This document shows positions 36,072-47,123 of a DNA stretch of 64,000 nt, piece after piece. Each line of letters starts with the position of its first letter. The first letter of the stretch is position 1. The position numbers and the translations under genes are program-made. The notes below the pieces were generated by a model. The model saw only the letters and a program-made list of their open reading frames with translations. It was not told where the DNA came from and did not search any database. Origin of the DNA: Gari tellinella (Eukaryota; Mollusca; Bivalvia; Cardiida; Psammobiidae); contig OV277857.1 of assembly GCA_922989275.2 (NCBI GenBank), forward strand, positions 1,984,001 through 2,048,000, written 5' to 3'.

Positions 36072-39000
36072 CTGAAAATTAAAATTAAAAGTAACTTCAA
36101 TGACTATGTACGAATTTGTATCTGAAATTTAAAATTAAAGTAACTTCAATGACTATGTATGTTAACTGTAATTATTTATCTCATCTCTTATTACGGAGAA
36201 AACGTTATTCTTTCCCAATAAACAAGTTTGTGCTAAAACAATAGATGTCCATCGCAAACAGTTTGTAATCCCTCATCTGATCAGGCTCCATTCAGATTAA
36301 AGTAAACAGTAAGAAATTCTACAAAAGTATTTTCTACATTTTTTTTAATTGAGATCATGTATTGTTTTTGCTTAACTTTTCCCTCATAAAAAGGCCTTTT
36401 AGCATATTTAATTTATTCCTCCACTGAAGAAAATACATGTTGTTCCGATTTATACATTCATGAACATTTACCATAGGAAATTCTCATACAGGAGAATCTA
36501 TGTAGATTCAGAATATATCAGTTCTGTATTTAAGGAAATTAACTAGAGAGCAATTTAATAAAATTGGTGCAAACATATCTTTTTTACACAGGAAATCCAC
36601 CTCCATCTCCAAAGCGGATGATAGTTATGTGCATAAACATGCTGGTTTTCTCTTTTGTGTCTATATTATTTCAAGTGACATCAGTCAGTCAGACACAATA
36701 GTAAATGTCAAGATGGGTTAAAGGAAATATGTAAATTTCAGAGTACTTACTAAGAAAAATGTAATAGTAATGCTAAACCACAACAACATACAGTAGTAGC
36801 CTGTACTGTCAAATAACATGCCACCAATGAGCTGAAATATCATCCTGAAAATAGAGTAGAAACATGGCTCCAAGATTATAAAGCTTTTGAGCTGAGTCTA
36901 AAGTAGTTCTCAAGCATTTGATTGGTCAGATTTGAGCCTAGGGTCAAATCTGACCAATCAAATGCTTGAGAACGCCATCAAACTCAATTCATAAGCTATA
37001 TAACCTTGGGCCATGGCATACAGTGGAGAAGATGATATTCTTTCCCAATGACGGCGTTAAAACTAAATTTATTTTTTCCACTGCAAACAGTTTGGAGCCA
37101 GATCAGACGCCGGGTAACCCGGCATCTGATCAGGCTCCAAACTGTTTGCCACCCAACTTAACATGAGTCAAATTTGACTAAACTTTGTTATTTTCTCTAC
37201 TTTATTGTATAGAACTTTCTTGCCAAGTATCAGCAATCAAATGCCATGATTAAATGTCTTTGATTTCCCACACATTAAGTTGTCAATTGATAGGGACTGT
37301 TTTTTAAGATAATAAAACCCCACATGATTCTTTCCCAATATGAGTTTACACAAAAACTTTTATTTCCATTGCAAACAGTTTGAAGCCAGATCAGACGCCT
37401 GGTAGCCCGGCGTCTGATCAGGCTCCAAACTGTTTGCCACTCAACTTAATATGAGTCAAATTTGACTAAACTTTGTTATTTTCTCTGCTTTATTGTATAG
37501 AACTTTCTTGCCAAGTATCAGCAGCCAAATACCATCATGTCATGTCTTTGGGATCAACCCTTATTACAAAGGGTTCATATACTGATTTCCCACACAATAA
37601 GGTGTCACTTTTAAGAATGACAGGGACAGTTTTTAAAGAAAAGAAAATCCCATATAAAGGAATCATTTTCATAAGGAATTTTCAAATATTTAACAGTAAA
37701 CTCAATCAACAGAATCACTGCGTTACAGACAGAAAGTCAGGGTAAATCTAAGTCGTGCAGGGGCATAAATCTTTTACAAAAAAAACAAAGTTGTAAGTGA
37801 CTTACCCTACATATTTATAGCCAGAGTAGGCTAGAATATCCATGTACTTGAGTTCCGTCGAAAGATTGGTTATATATAAACTCAGCATGATTGCCACCAG
37901 TTCAATCACTGTCCATACAAGAGCTGTACTGGCTTGCATTCCCAGATGTTCAGGTGTGAACCTGTTGGCAAAAACAAGGAATGATTTAACCCATTACCCC
38001 ATTAAAAAGCATTTCCTGCCTCCAATTTATTGTTCCACTGAAGTAAATAGTATTTCACTTCCGGGGAATTTGTGGTAACTGTTGCAAATAGTTTTTATCC
38101 AGATTAACCCATTTCTACATAAAATTGCCCTTCTATGCCTCTAATTTATTCCTCCACTGAAGAAAATAGTTCCAATTTATACAATCATCAATATGTATCA
38201 CAAGAAACATTTTTTTTATCCTAGCAGCCATTGCCTTAAGGCACATTCAGCTTTATGTTCAACCTGCTTCAAGTGGTCACCTGTCCACAAAACAAGAAAC
38301 AGGCTATGTTAAACATCATACCTTAAAAAAAATGGAATTCAGTGAACATCAATTTTGGAAATATTGATTAGTTTGATCTAACCCTAACCATGAGTATAAT
38401 GCATGCTTTACAAACTGTATATCTGTGAAGAGTGCATCTGTCCTATGCAAACAGTGTAGACCCTGATCAGTGGGCTCCTACAGGAGCCATCTGATCTGGG
38501 TCTGCACTGTTTGCCATCCTTTCAAATTGAACAGGCCCTTTATCTGAAACTGGAAGAGTTGATTCAGAAAACTCAGTCTGATATGAGTCAAAGAGAGAAT
38601 CTTTCTTCTTCAACGAGTCACTGCTTATCTTCTCTTTAAGAAATAATAATTTCATACCAGTGTGTTATCGCGCAATAGAACACAGGTAGGAGATGAAATG
38701 CGTAGTGACTTCCATACACTATTGCACGATAATACACTGGTATGAATTTATAATTTGGATTCTAACACTTTAATTTATCTGCACTTTGCACCACCACAAC
38801 GGCGCTACATTTCTTGGTGCGCGAATTTTCCAAGCCATATTACGTCACATTAAGACATTACAGCCTGTGTGTGTTTTATTGCGAATTTAAACACATACAT
38901 TCCTTCTATGTTTATAAAGGGGTGTACGCGAGGTGTGTTAGAATATGTGATAAAAGTTAACTATTACTTCCCACTTACCTATTTTGTATTCCTAGAACTA

Positions 39001-42000
39001 TTCCTGACACTAAAACATATGTTACAAAGGCCATTACTGAAAGAAACAAAGAAAACATATGTTACATAGGAAATTACTGAAAGAAACACAGAAAACATAT
39101 GTTACAAAAGGCCATTACTGAAAGAAACAGAGAAAATATGTGTTATCATTTCTGCCATATAATTCTTTCCTTCAAAGACATGCCTTTTTAAAGCTTCACC
39201 TGTTAACCCTTAGACATGTAGGGCTACAGTCAAGAGTGGGTCGACTGCTCCAAACGTTTCTCCATCATATCTCCTCTAGACCCTCTTTGAGACGAGTCTA
39301 AGGAATGGTCACAACATAGGGTTTGATGGAGATAGAAGATAGCTTTTGAAAATACCACTTAATCTGGAGCTCTGGAAATGCCTTTCCTGCCCAAACACAG
39401 TCCTGATAAAGAGCAATGGGAAATCTTTCCTACATCCTAATAGGTGACTGCTGTGACAAAGGGTTGCAGGAAGACACAATTTTCCACCTTAATACATTGT
39501 ACTGAAGTGATGTACACACTAATCATTTGTACACAGAGTGCCTGTGAAGAGTACACTTGTCTTAGGAAAATAATGTAGACTCAAAATAGTAAAACAAGGT
39601 CCACTATGGCCCAATATCGCTAACATGGTACACTATGTAAAAGTTGACCTAGATTTTGACCCGACATGACCTAGACATGACCCACATTCAAAATTGACCT
39701 AGATTTCATCAAAACAAACATTGTCATCAAGTTTCATGAAGATTGAATGATATTTGCAGATGTAGACACTAGAGTTTTACCCTACAATTGTGAACAGACT
39801 AAACAACCCTAATAGCTCAGCGTGGCACTTCATCCTAGGTGAGCTAAAGAAATGGCTAGACCTAGAAACAGGAATTGTCCATTTTAAGCTTCAACAAGAG
39901 GGAAAGGATTAGATAAAACTAAAGCCCACCTGGTATGTAGAGATCTGGGGCATTGATTTCATATCTGGGGGCTACAGGCTGGTCTTGATCATACTTGATT
40001 GACCAATCCTGAAATAAATAAAACATACAATTGAGAAAGAACTTTTACGGAAACATGCTTCAATTACAAGCAGCAACCTGAACAAGACTGCGCTCAATAA
40101 ACCATTGTGCCCCAGGTGGCATACTTGCCAATACAGTAAAACTTCGCTATTACTACCACTAAAACGAAGGCTAATTAACTGTATAATAGAGAGGTGGCAG
40201 CTTAAAGCAAGGTGACAGTGAAACAGAAAGCTCCTAGGAGCTTTCTGTTTCACTGTCACCTTGCTTTAAGCGGTCACCTATCGTAAACACAATAATAATT
40301 AACAAAATTTAGTGGTTGTAATAGATAGGTTTTACTGTATATTAATAATCTTTTTTGAGTCAAAATAAGGTCAAGGTGGTGAAATCAAGGGTGTATTGGG
40401 AATGGTCCACAGCAACAACTGTATAAGTCTCCAAACATTTTATTAAACAAAAAAACCAGTTAACGCAAGTAAAAGCGTAAAAAGATCTTTTTGAGGTGAG
40501 TACACATACCAAATATAAAGTCTGAATCACACATAGTTGTTGTAAGTTATGGCCAACATTAAGATTTCGGATGAAGACAATGACGGAGTGATGGAAATAG
40601 CATTTAGGTTCTTCAAAACAGACTAGGTCAAAAGGCATATCTATTGTGTAATTGATTAAAAACCAAGATGACTGTGTACTTACTGTATGTGAGAACGGAA
40701 AAAACAACATCATGAGCTTTTTGCCAACATAGGACGTGTCTACAGCAAAGTAGTACTTCAGTTTGGATGTTGAGACATATTTTTCCAGCTGACAAAAGAA
40801 AACCAGATATTATCAAGGTATAAACTACACTGTTTTGTAATGTGACGCTATCTATCAATTTCCTGCAATCAAATTGACTCATGAGACAGAACTTGCCACA
40901 GATGAAAATGATTTTAAAAGTTGCAAATTTAACCAATCAAAAACTAGCGAGTGGACTTCATCAAAATAAAGGTTCAATTCTGCTGTTACTTTTAATTTTG
41001 ATGAAAATTCAATCACTTTTAAATTTTGATAAAAATTCAATCATACCCAAGTTTCATACAAAACCAAGGCTTTATTTATACACTTTAAAATCAAGGCTTT
41101 ATTTATACATATTTTCTGTATTTATGTAAGATAATGACATCAAATCTACAATTTCGAGCCATATAGTCAATTGTTGATGGCTTAAACTTTAACAGTCGAG
41201 TTTTCTTTGTTTGATGTCAATACATGTATTTCCAAGTTACATATTGCATTAGAATAGAGTTAATCATACTTAAATCTTTAAAGTTGTGAAGTATATGAGT
41301 TTTTTTACGGTCTTAAATCAAAGGCTAATTGATTTATAAAAGACAGGGGACAGCTTAAAGCAAGGTAAAAGTAAAACAGAAAGCTCCTCACGGAGCTTCT
41401 TTTTTTACTGTCATCTTGCTTTAACCCTTTACCCAAAGCCTGTTTCTAGTTTTGAAGACATGTGGTCACTAAAAGCAGGTTGAAAATAAAGCAGAATGTG
41501 CCATAAGGCACATTCTGCTTTACTTTCAGCCTGCTTTAAGCTATCAGCTGCTAGGAATCAGAAAATATTTCTTAAGGTTCATGTTAGAGACTGTATAAAT
41601 TTGAATTTTTTTCTTCAGTGGAGGAATAAATTAAATGCGCTTCTATGGGGGAAAGGGTTAAGCAATCACCTGTCATAAACATCTAATAATTAACACAATT
41701 TAGTGGTCATAATAGAGAGGTTTAACTGTAGTCTATAACCTTACATTTTTGTTCACCATGTCCTTGCCCTGACCAGCCAGAGAAGTCCCATACTGCATTG
41801 CCATGTTTGCCATGGGGTCATTCAAAATCTGTTGACCCATAAACTGTGGTTGTTGCCCTTGCTGGTTCCAGCCTTGGAAATCACCTCCTTGATTACCATA
41901 GGGCTGGTTCCCTGAAAACAGACAATTTGTATGTATCATAAGGTAATGAAACAGGAATATTTTTTATTACCTTAAACTTATGCAAGTCAACACATTTAAT

Positions 42001-43123
42001 TTACTCCTACATTGAACTTTGAAAAAGCTAGTTTAACTTTATACAGTCATGAATATGCACCATAACTGATAAGAAATATTTTTTATAATACTAGTAGATG
42101 GTAGCTAAAGCAGCCTAGAAGTAAAGCAGAATCAGTCTACTGAAGCATTCTGCTTTACTTTCAACCTGCTTTAAGTGGTCATCTTTCTTCAAATCTAGAA
42201 GCACACTATGGAGTAAAAGGGATAATAATGTAGAACCTTTCAGATGCTGTATGCTTTACTTTCAGTCTGCTTTAAGCAGCCACTTTTTTCCTTTTAAAAT
42301 ATGTTTCAGTCTGCAGCATGCTTTAGGCAAAAGAGTGTCTCAATTAGCTCTTATTCCATAAAAAAGTCTAAAAGTACCAAAACCAGATATTGATTTATTG
42401 TGTTGTTGGGTGGATTGATGGATGGACAGTCTAATAAATAGAATAATTCCTTTCATAGATGAAAATTAAGCCCCAGAATCACAAAAAGGTTGGAAGGTTT
42501 CTGGAGATTTATTGTGTTGAATACAGGTACATGTAATTGCTTTAACCCATTACTCCATAGAAACCCATTTTTACACCTCAGTTTATTCCTCCATTAAACA
42601 GAATAATTACAATTTATACAGTTATGAATATGTATTAAAAGAAATCTATCTATATTCTAGCAGATTGTATCTTAAAGCAGATTGAAAGTAAAACTTTCAA
42701 ACGGCTTTCAGTGGTCACGGTCACCTATCTTCAATAAAGTAACTAGAAACAGGCTATGGGGTAATGGGATATTCAAGATAAAAAAGTCAAACTCTCATAC
42801 AGGAGTTGTTTTTGCTTTAGTGAATTACTTTAATCTTGCTTAAAGCTGTCATTTGCCTTAAACATAGTTAAATGTAGATGATTTGCACTGACGCAGGAAA
42901 GAGTTAATACCTAAAGCATGATTTTAATCCCCCCTCTTATAGATCCTGATAGGATTCTTGTACATTTGGCAAAACAGTGTTAGTATACCTGGGTCCATAT
43001 ACCCTGATTGTGGAGGTCCGTATCCATATGGCTGCTGTGGCCCTGGTGACTGTACACTGGTGTCTTGGAAAAGTTGTGGCTTGGCTGCACTTTTACCTCT
43101 GGCACCTTTTCTTTTGCCACTTC
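35916..43123 (-). CDS. YIF1B: YIF1-family protein (YIP1-interacting factor), exons 2-9
   Basis: YIF1 proteins are five-pass membrane proteins of the ER-Golgi interface that pair with YIP1 in ER-to-Golgi traffic. Eight exons join exactly: 42989-43123, 41745-41911, 40684-40788, 39930-40008, 38979-39036, 37806-37961, 36751-36844, 35916-36071 (TAA 35916-35918). Together they are 950 nt, about 315 residues, close to the ~295-315 of vertebrate YIF1A/B. Visible order: a basic Gly/Pro/Gln-rich cytosolic N-terminus (QLFQDTS), the family block [20 protein letters not shown], then [37 protein letters not shown], four to five hydrophobic helices from [12 protein letters not shown] onward, GYKYVGM, and the C-terminal [16 protein letters not shown]. 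The wording YYFAVDT and QNRF/QDRF resembles YIF1B more than YIF1A, but an invertebrate single copy would be co-orthologous to both. The first exon, only a few codons, is not securely found. Introns carry MITEs and a tandem duplication. Confidence 0.95.
36751..36844 (-). CDS. YIF1B: YIF1 exon: fourth helix
   Basis: Acceptor TATTTTCAG, donor TTA|GTAAGT. Encodes [17 protein letters not shown] and a hydrophobic run ending ITFFL, corresponding to GYKYVGMI...GYY in vertebrates. Confidence 0.94.
37022..37620. repeat. Tandem duplication of a family B MITE segment in YIF1 intron
   Basis: The block from ATTCTTTCCCAAT through a GTTTGGAGCCAGATCAGACG hairpin to GAACTTTCTTGCCAAGTATC occurs twice, about 296 bp apart (hairpins at 37,083-37,150 and 37,373-37,437). 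The copies differ at scattered bases. Confidence 0.8.
37806..37961 (-). CDS. YIF1B: YIF1 exon: second and third helices
   Basis: Acceptor CCAACAG, donor TAGG|GTAAGT. Encodes [20 protein letters not shown], a hydrophobic stretch to [13 protein letters not shown] and then LAYSGYKYV. Split codons at both ends. Confidence 0.95.
38660..38745. repeat. Inverted repeat CATACCAGTGT
   Basis: cataccagtgtgttatcgcg faces cgataatacactggtatg with a ~50-bp centre. Lies in a YIF1 intron. The neighbouring 37,987-38,310 holds degenerate family A halves. Confidence 0.65.
38979..39036 (-). CDS. YIF1B: YIF1 exon: first membrane helix
   Basis: 58-nt exon, acceptor TTTCTTTCAG, donor ATAG|GTAAGT. Encodes [18 protein letters not shown] with split codons at both ends. 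Matches the first predicted helix of the family. Confidence 0.93.
39930..40008 (-). CDS. YIF1B: YIF1 exon: [20 protein letters not shown]
   Basis: Acceptor TTATTTCAG, donor CCAG|GTGGGC. Encodes 26 residues ending NAPDLYIP, a hallmark of YIF1 before the first helix. Phase 0 in, phase 1 out. Confidence 0.95.
40134..40337. mobile_element. Family C MITE
   Basis: CAGTAAAACTTCGC ... AGGTTTTACTG between TA dinucleotides; perfect hairpin TTAAAGCAAGGTGACAGTGA / complement. It interrupts a CCCCAGGTGGCATACTTGCC repeat whose relative is at 63,340. Confidence 0.85.
40684..40788 (-). CDS. YIF1B: YIF1 exon: [17 protein letters not shown]
   Basis: 35 codons, phase 0 at both ends, acceptor TTGTCAG and donor ACA|GTAAGT. 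Encodes the conserved segment entering the membrane domain and ends [11 protein letters not shown]. Confidence 0.95.
41335..41731. mobile_element. Family C MITE interrupted by a family A MITE
   Basis: Left half with CTTAAAGCAAGGTAAAAGTA hairpin, right half AATTTAGTGGTCATAATAGA to GGTTTAACTG. They join as ..CTTGCT-TTAA-GCAATCACC.. once the family A element (41,421-41,661) is removed. Confidence 0.85.
41421..41661. mobile_element. Family A MITE at a readable TTAA site
   Basis: TTAACCCTTTACCC ... GGGGGAAAGGGTTAA, with hairpin 41,475-41,540. TTAA is the only base string duplicated at the junctions of the disrupted family C hairpin. Confidence 0.88.
41745..41911 (-). CDS. YIF1B: YIF1 exon: [20 protein letters not shown] block
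   Basis: Acceptor TTTTCAG, donor AAT|GTAAGG. The family-diagnostic block before the membrane domain is complete. Enters with 2 nt finishing the glycine codon begun in the previous exon and ends phase 0. Confidence 0.95.
42542..42768. mobile_element. Family A MITE (eroded hairpin)
   Basis: TTAACCCATTACTCCATAG ... ATGGGGTAATGGG; the central hairpin is shortened. In the YIF1 intron between 42,988 and 41,912, with a further degenerate copy at 42,010-42,225. Confidence 0.7.
42989..43123 (-). CDS. YIF1B: YIF1 exon: basic/Gln-Pro-rich N-terminus
   Basis: Acceptor TTATTCAG, then GA AGT GGC AAA AGA; donor CCAG|GTATAC. Encodes [22 protein letters not shown] and a Pro/Gln/Tyr-rich stretch. Starts phase 1 and ends phase 1. 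QLFQDTS matches the LFDDTS of vertebrate YIF1. Confidence 0.9.
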
Positions 43124-43153
43124 CTGAATAAACATTTTACAGTATTAAAAGTC

Positions 43154-43395
43154 TTAACCCATTACCCTATAAATACGTCTTTAACTTATTCATCCATTTA
43201 AGTAAACAGTTTTATTTTATACAGTCATAAATATGCTTCATAAGAAATATTTTCTTTATCCTTACAGATAATAGCTTAAAGCATGCTGAAAGTAAAGCAG
43301 AATGTGCCTTAAAGCGCATTCTGCTTTACTTTCAACCTGCTTTATGTAGTCACCTATCTTCAATTCTAGAAACATGCTATGGGGTAATGGGTTAA
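43154..43395. mobile_element. Family A MITE upstream of YIF1 exon 2
   Basis: TTAACCCATTACCCTATAA ... ATGGGGTAATGGGTTAA, starting only 31 bp from the exon acceptor. Confidence 0.8.
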
Positions 43396-43820
43396 TATTA
43401 TGACCAACCACAATAAGACTACCTGATTTTCAAAAACAGCTTCTTCCCTCAAACTTTAAAAGACTGGAACAACTTGAAGTTGAGTGCAGACTGTCTAAAC
43501 TCTGAGACCTGGCAACATTCAAAACTGCTGTTTCTGCAAAGCACTAATAACTTTCATGCAAACCCCCTGGTATTATTTCAGTGTTGAAGGCCAACCAGTA
43601 TTTTACAGATACAGATGAGGTTGAATGCAGACTGCTGCTTACTCCATGCCTATATGAAGATAACATCAAAGGCGTAGCCGCAAAAAAGGTGTGAAAACCT
43701 TAACACTGAGGTCAACAAAATAACTTAAGTTTTCATTATAAATTAAGGTCCATGCTTCTATCACGTCCGGCTACAGTAGTGGGCTTTCTTATATACATGT
43801 AGGTAGTGACTGTGACTAGG

Positions 43821-43871
43821 GGTACGTGACCGTACCTCTAATATTTGAAATAAGCGGTACGGTCACGTACC
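43821..43871. repeat. GGTACGTGACCGTACC inverted pair
   Basis: GGTACGTGACCGTACC (43,821-43,836) and its exact complement GGTACGGTCACGTACC (43,856-43,871) are separated by 19 bp. Each arm is itself near-palindromic. 43,396-44,690 otherwise shows no gene apart from the weak YIF1 exon candidate. Confidence 0.85.
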
Positions 43872-44211
43872 GCTAGCGAGTCTTGTGAGGTTAGGCTAGG
43901 GGTATGTTAGTCATAACATGAGAGTATTTCGTGGTCATATACAGCATATAGCATTAGCAACACTTTTATTTTGTCTGGAAAGATTTTATGTTAATAATCT
44001 CTCATTTCTACCTTATCTAATGGTTATTTAATAGAGAACTAGAGATGTGTTGGTGTGACAGAGATGCCCCAGTGGCACCAGTTTAGTACAAGGTAGATCT
44101 GAACTTATGGTGGCATAACTCATGAATTATTTTCTAAGTGCAGGGGACATAACTCTGTAAAGATTTAATTAATCAAAATCAAAATCAACCGATGCTTCCA
44201 TGTTGACTCAC

Positions 44212-44236
44212 GCGACCGCAGATGTGACCATATCAT
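44212..44236 (-). CDS. Weak candidate for YIF1 first exon
   Basis: Minus-strand ATG at 44236-44234 opens eight codons plus one base and ends at a strong donor C|GTGAGT, the phase needed to join the exon at 43123. The resulting protein would be 324 residues. The peptide start (MIWSHLRS) has no recognised similarity, and YIF1 N-termini vary, so only the splice signal and phase support it. Confidence 0.2.
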
Positions 44237-44689
44237 TTCATTGGCTCTTGGTATTTATGCTGGTAAGGTGCATGTAATGTGTTCGTTAATTGATTGCTTG
44301 CGCCAGTTTCTCCCCTAAATGGCGTTATGTTGCTGTTCAGACTTGAAAATGATGATTGCACGATGTTTGCCTACCTAGCAAAATGGGCAACGATCGGTTC
44401 GGATTTTGATTTCATTTTCGAGACCAAGTACAGTTGCACAATAACAATAATTGGTTATCATTAGTGTGACTATTAAGGTACTTGAAAATGTTGGATATAG
44501 TTGAATTGATCAATATGTGTAAAAAATATGACACGTCTGATGATGATGAGACCAGGGATTTCCCCAGGAATTCCTGAAGGCATGTTGAATTTGGGGCATA
44601 GGGGGAGAGTGCGGGAGGGCTCTCCCTCCCGCGCTGCGGCGAAATTTTTTGCTCTTTAATCAATGAAATAGTACATTTTTGGCATTAAG

Positions 44690-45760
44690 TTTTCACTTAT
44701 TCACCCCACCCACTGGTGGCCATGTTGTTTTAGCTAGGAAGATTATTGGAAGAAAACTGGCAAATGGTCACCCATGAATCATCATTTGTGTACAATACTT
44801 CTTAAATCAGAACAACAGTTTCAGAGAACTTTTTTTTTGAATTTTTTTCCATACGGAAATAATAGGAAAACTTGCCCCTCCCACTGGTGGCCAGGTTTTT
44901 TTTAAATAACAAAAAGATTTTAAGAAATCTGGTAGAGGATCATCAATTGACCATTTGTGTAAAATTATTTTTTAATTTGGACCAGTAGTTTCAGAGAAGA
45001 AGATTTTTAAAGTTTTTAGTAAACAGTAACATAAGGAAAACTTGCCCCACCCACTGGTGGCCATGTTATTTAAGATAACAAAAGGATTTTAAGAAATCTT
45101 GTAGAGGATCATCAATTGACCATTTGTGTAAAATTATTTTTAATTTGGACCAGTAGTTTCAGAGAAGAAGATTTTTAAAGTTTTTAGTAAACAGTAACAT
45201 AAGGAAAACTTGCCCCACCCACTGGCGGCCATGTTTTTTAAGATAACAAAATGATTTTAAGAAATCTGCTAGAGGATCATCAATTGACCCATTTCTGTAA
45301 ATTATTTTTAATTTGGACCAGTAGTTTCAGAGAAGAAGATTCTTAAAGTTTTTAGTATACAGTAACAATGGAAAACTTGCCCCACCCACTGGCGGCCATG
45401 TTTTTTAAGATATTAACTAATGATTTTAAGAAATCTGCTAGAGGATCATCAATTGACCACTTCTGTAAAATTATTTTTAATTTGGACCAGTAATTTCAGA
45501 GAAGAAGATTTTTAAAGTTTTTAGAATACAGTAACATAAGGAAAACTTGCCCCAACCACTGGCGACCATGTTTTTTTAGATATCAAAATAATTTTAAGAA
45601 ATCTGGTAGATGGTCACCCATGGATCATTTGCATAAAATTGCTTTCAAATCGGACCAGTAGTTTTTTACAAGAATTTTTTTTAAGTTTTCACTATATAGC
45701 CATATAAGGAAAATCTGCCCCACCCACTAGCGGCCATGTTTTTTAAGATAGGAATTTTTT
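44690..45760. repeat. ~168-bp tandem repeat, about 6.5 copies
   Basis: Each unit has GCCCCACCCACTGG(T/C)GGCCATG, GATCATCAATTGACCA, TTTGGACCAGTAGTTTCAGA and GAAGAAGATTTTTAAAG; starts near 44,703, 44,875, 45,043, 45,213, 45,379, 45,549 and 45,717. The phrases are shared with family F interiors, so this is probably an expanded family F body. Confidence 0.85.
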
Positions 45761-45838
45761 TTCTTGAGGTTAAAGAAAATAAATTGTTTTTGTACTCTAT
45801 CGAAGATAGATCTAGATACAATATAATGGAGGTCTCGT

Positions 45839-45862
45839 AAAAAAAAAAAAAAAAAAAAAAAA
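45839..45862. repeat. Poly(A) tract
   Basis: About 24 consecutive A following the tandem repeat; no retroposed coding sequence beside it. Confidence 0.9.
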
Positions 45863-46919
45863 TTTTATGTGTCAAGAACCTGTGGGTTAAGAGAGCATAG
45901 AAAATTTCACTGCATCCCGGCAAGTGGATGTCAAATGTTGATTCATGTTTACTTTAAGCCTGCTCTTAACATCCATCCATCATAAAAACAGAAAACAAAT
46001 TTTTAACTCTGTGAAGAATTAATTAGACTGTTTGACTTTGTCATGAGATCAAACCAAGTCTACTTGAATATTTGTTGTCACGATTGTTTTCTGTTTCAAT
46101 ATTTAATCTCCCAAGTATTCAATTTCAATCTCTATTTACCAAAAATACCAGAAAGCTATTTTAAGAGATTCATCGTTTCCCGCGTGTATGTGTTGCTTTT
46201 GTTCTTCCCGTGTATCTTATTTTCCGAAACTCCCACGAAAAACGTCTTCCGCGTCGATAGCTAGCCATTGCCTACGAAAAAGTGCTAATTTTAAACATCG
46301 CAATTTATGTTAATTTCCTGTCATTCTAAATGGAAGTTTATAACGTCTAATCTAATTGGATGTTTTCAAAAAATGACGCTAGGAAGCATGCCGCGCATTT
46401 GGATTTCATTTCGGAAGTTTGGAATACTGTTTGCGTCTGTTACGTGATTATTAAAACGGAGTTGTGAGGAAATCAATTCTAAAAGGTAATTTATATTCAT
46501 TTAAAACATTCGTTTGTTCAGTATTTGCGGAGAATTTCCTTATTTAACAGGCCCCGTATCGAGGATATTTTTCCGAGGCGACACACGATTTCGCGGCGAA
46601 TGTTCAGTCCACCGTTAATCATCTTTTGAATGTTAAATTCGGGAAAAGGAATGTCCGATATTATTTTAAATTTTCTTTCAGCGTTGTTCGTATCTTGTTT
46701 TCCGAAAATCATTCAAGTCGCTGTTTGATAAGTAAGCCATGTTCGGCATGTTGTAGAATCTACTCGCATCAAAACCAGAACTACTGGTTTTAGAAACGTC
46801 AATCAAAAGTTAATCTCGCTCAAAACGGAACGAGTCCCTGTCAATCACCGTTTAGATAAGGAAATTCGGCTCCTGATTGGTTGATGAAGCTAAGCACACG
46901 CCCGACACGCGTGACGGCG

Positions 46920-47123
46920 TTTGGCATATAAAATAATTACTGGAATACACAACACAGAGCCATGATTAAGGCTAGTCGCTCTACAGATTAAGACATGTCG
47001 GCCAGATCAAAGCATGTCGCGAAGAGACCGCCGGGAAGGAAGACATGTCGCCCGCGACAGGCGAAAACGGCCTGGGGAAATCCCTGGAGACTCTCACGGA
47101 AGGTAGTGAAATGGCCCTTTTGA
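46920..47123 (+). promoter_or_regulatory. Candidate promoter and short basic ORF or first exon
   Basis: TATAAAA at 46,927-46,933 is followed 62 bp later by an ATG (46,995) opening 42 codons, MSARSKHVAKRPPGRKTC and onward, TGA at 47,121-47,123. A possible donor AAG|GTAGTG at 47,102 would make it a first exon. CATGTCG occurs three times (46,994, 47,011, 47,044). The stretch is CpG-richer than its surroundings. No similarity recognised and no downstream exon found, so this may be non-coding. 45,870-46,900 and 47,124-47,870 show no other gene. Confidence 0.3.

Noticed and set aside
45681..45923. ORF with a Phe run
   Set aside because: The Phe run is the poly(A) tract read on the minus strand.
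46518..46740. Minus-strand frame starting MAYLSNS as YIF1 exon 1
   Set aside because: MAY recalls vertebrate YIF1A, but no GT donor occurs in the required phase before the in-frame stop.
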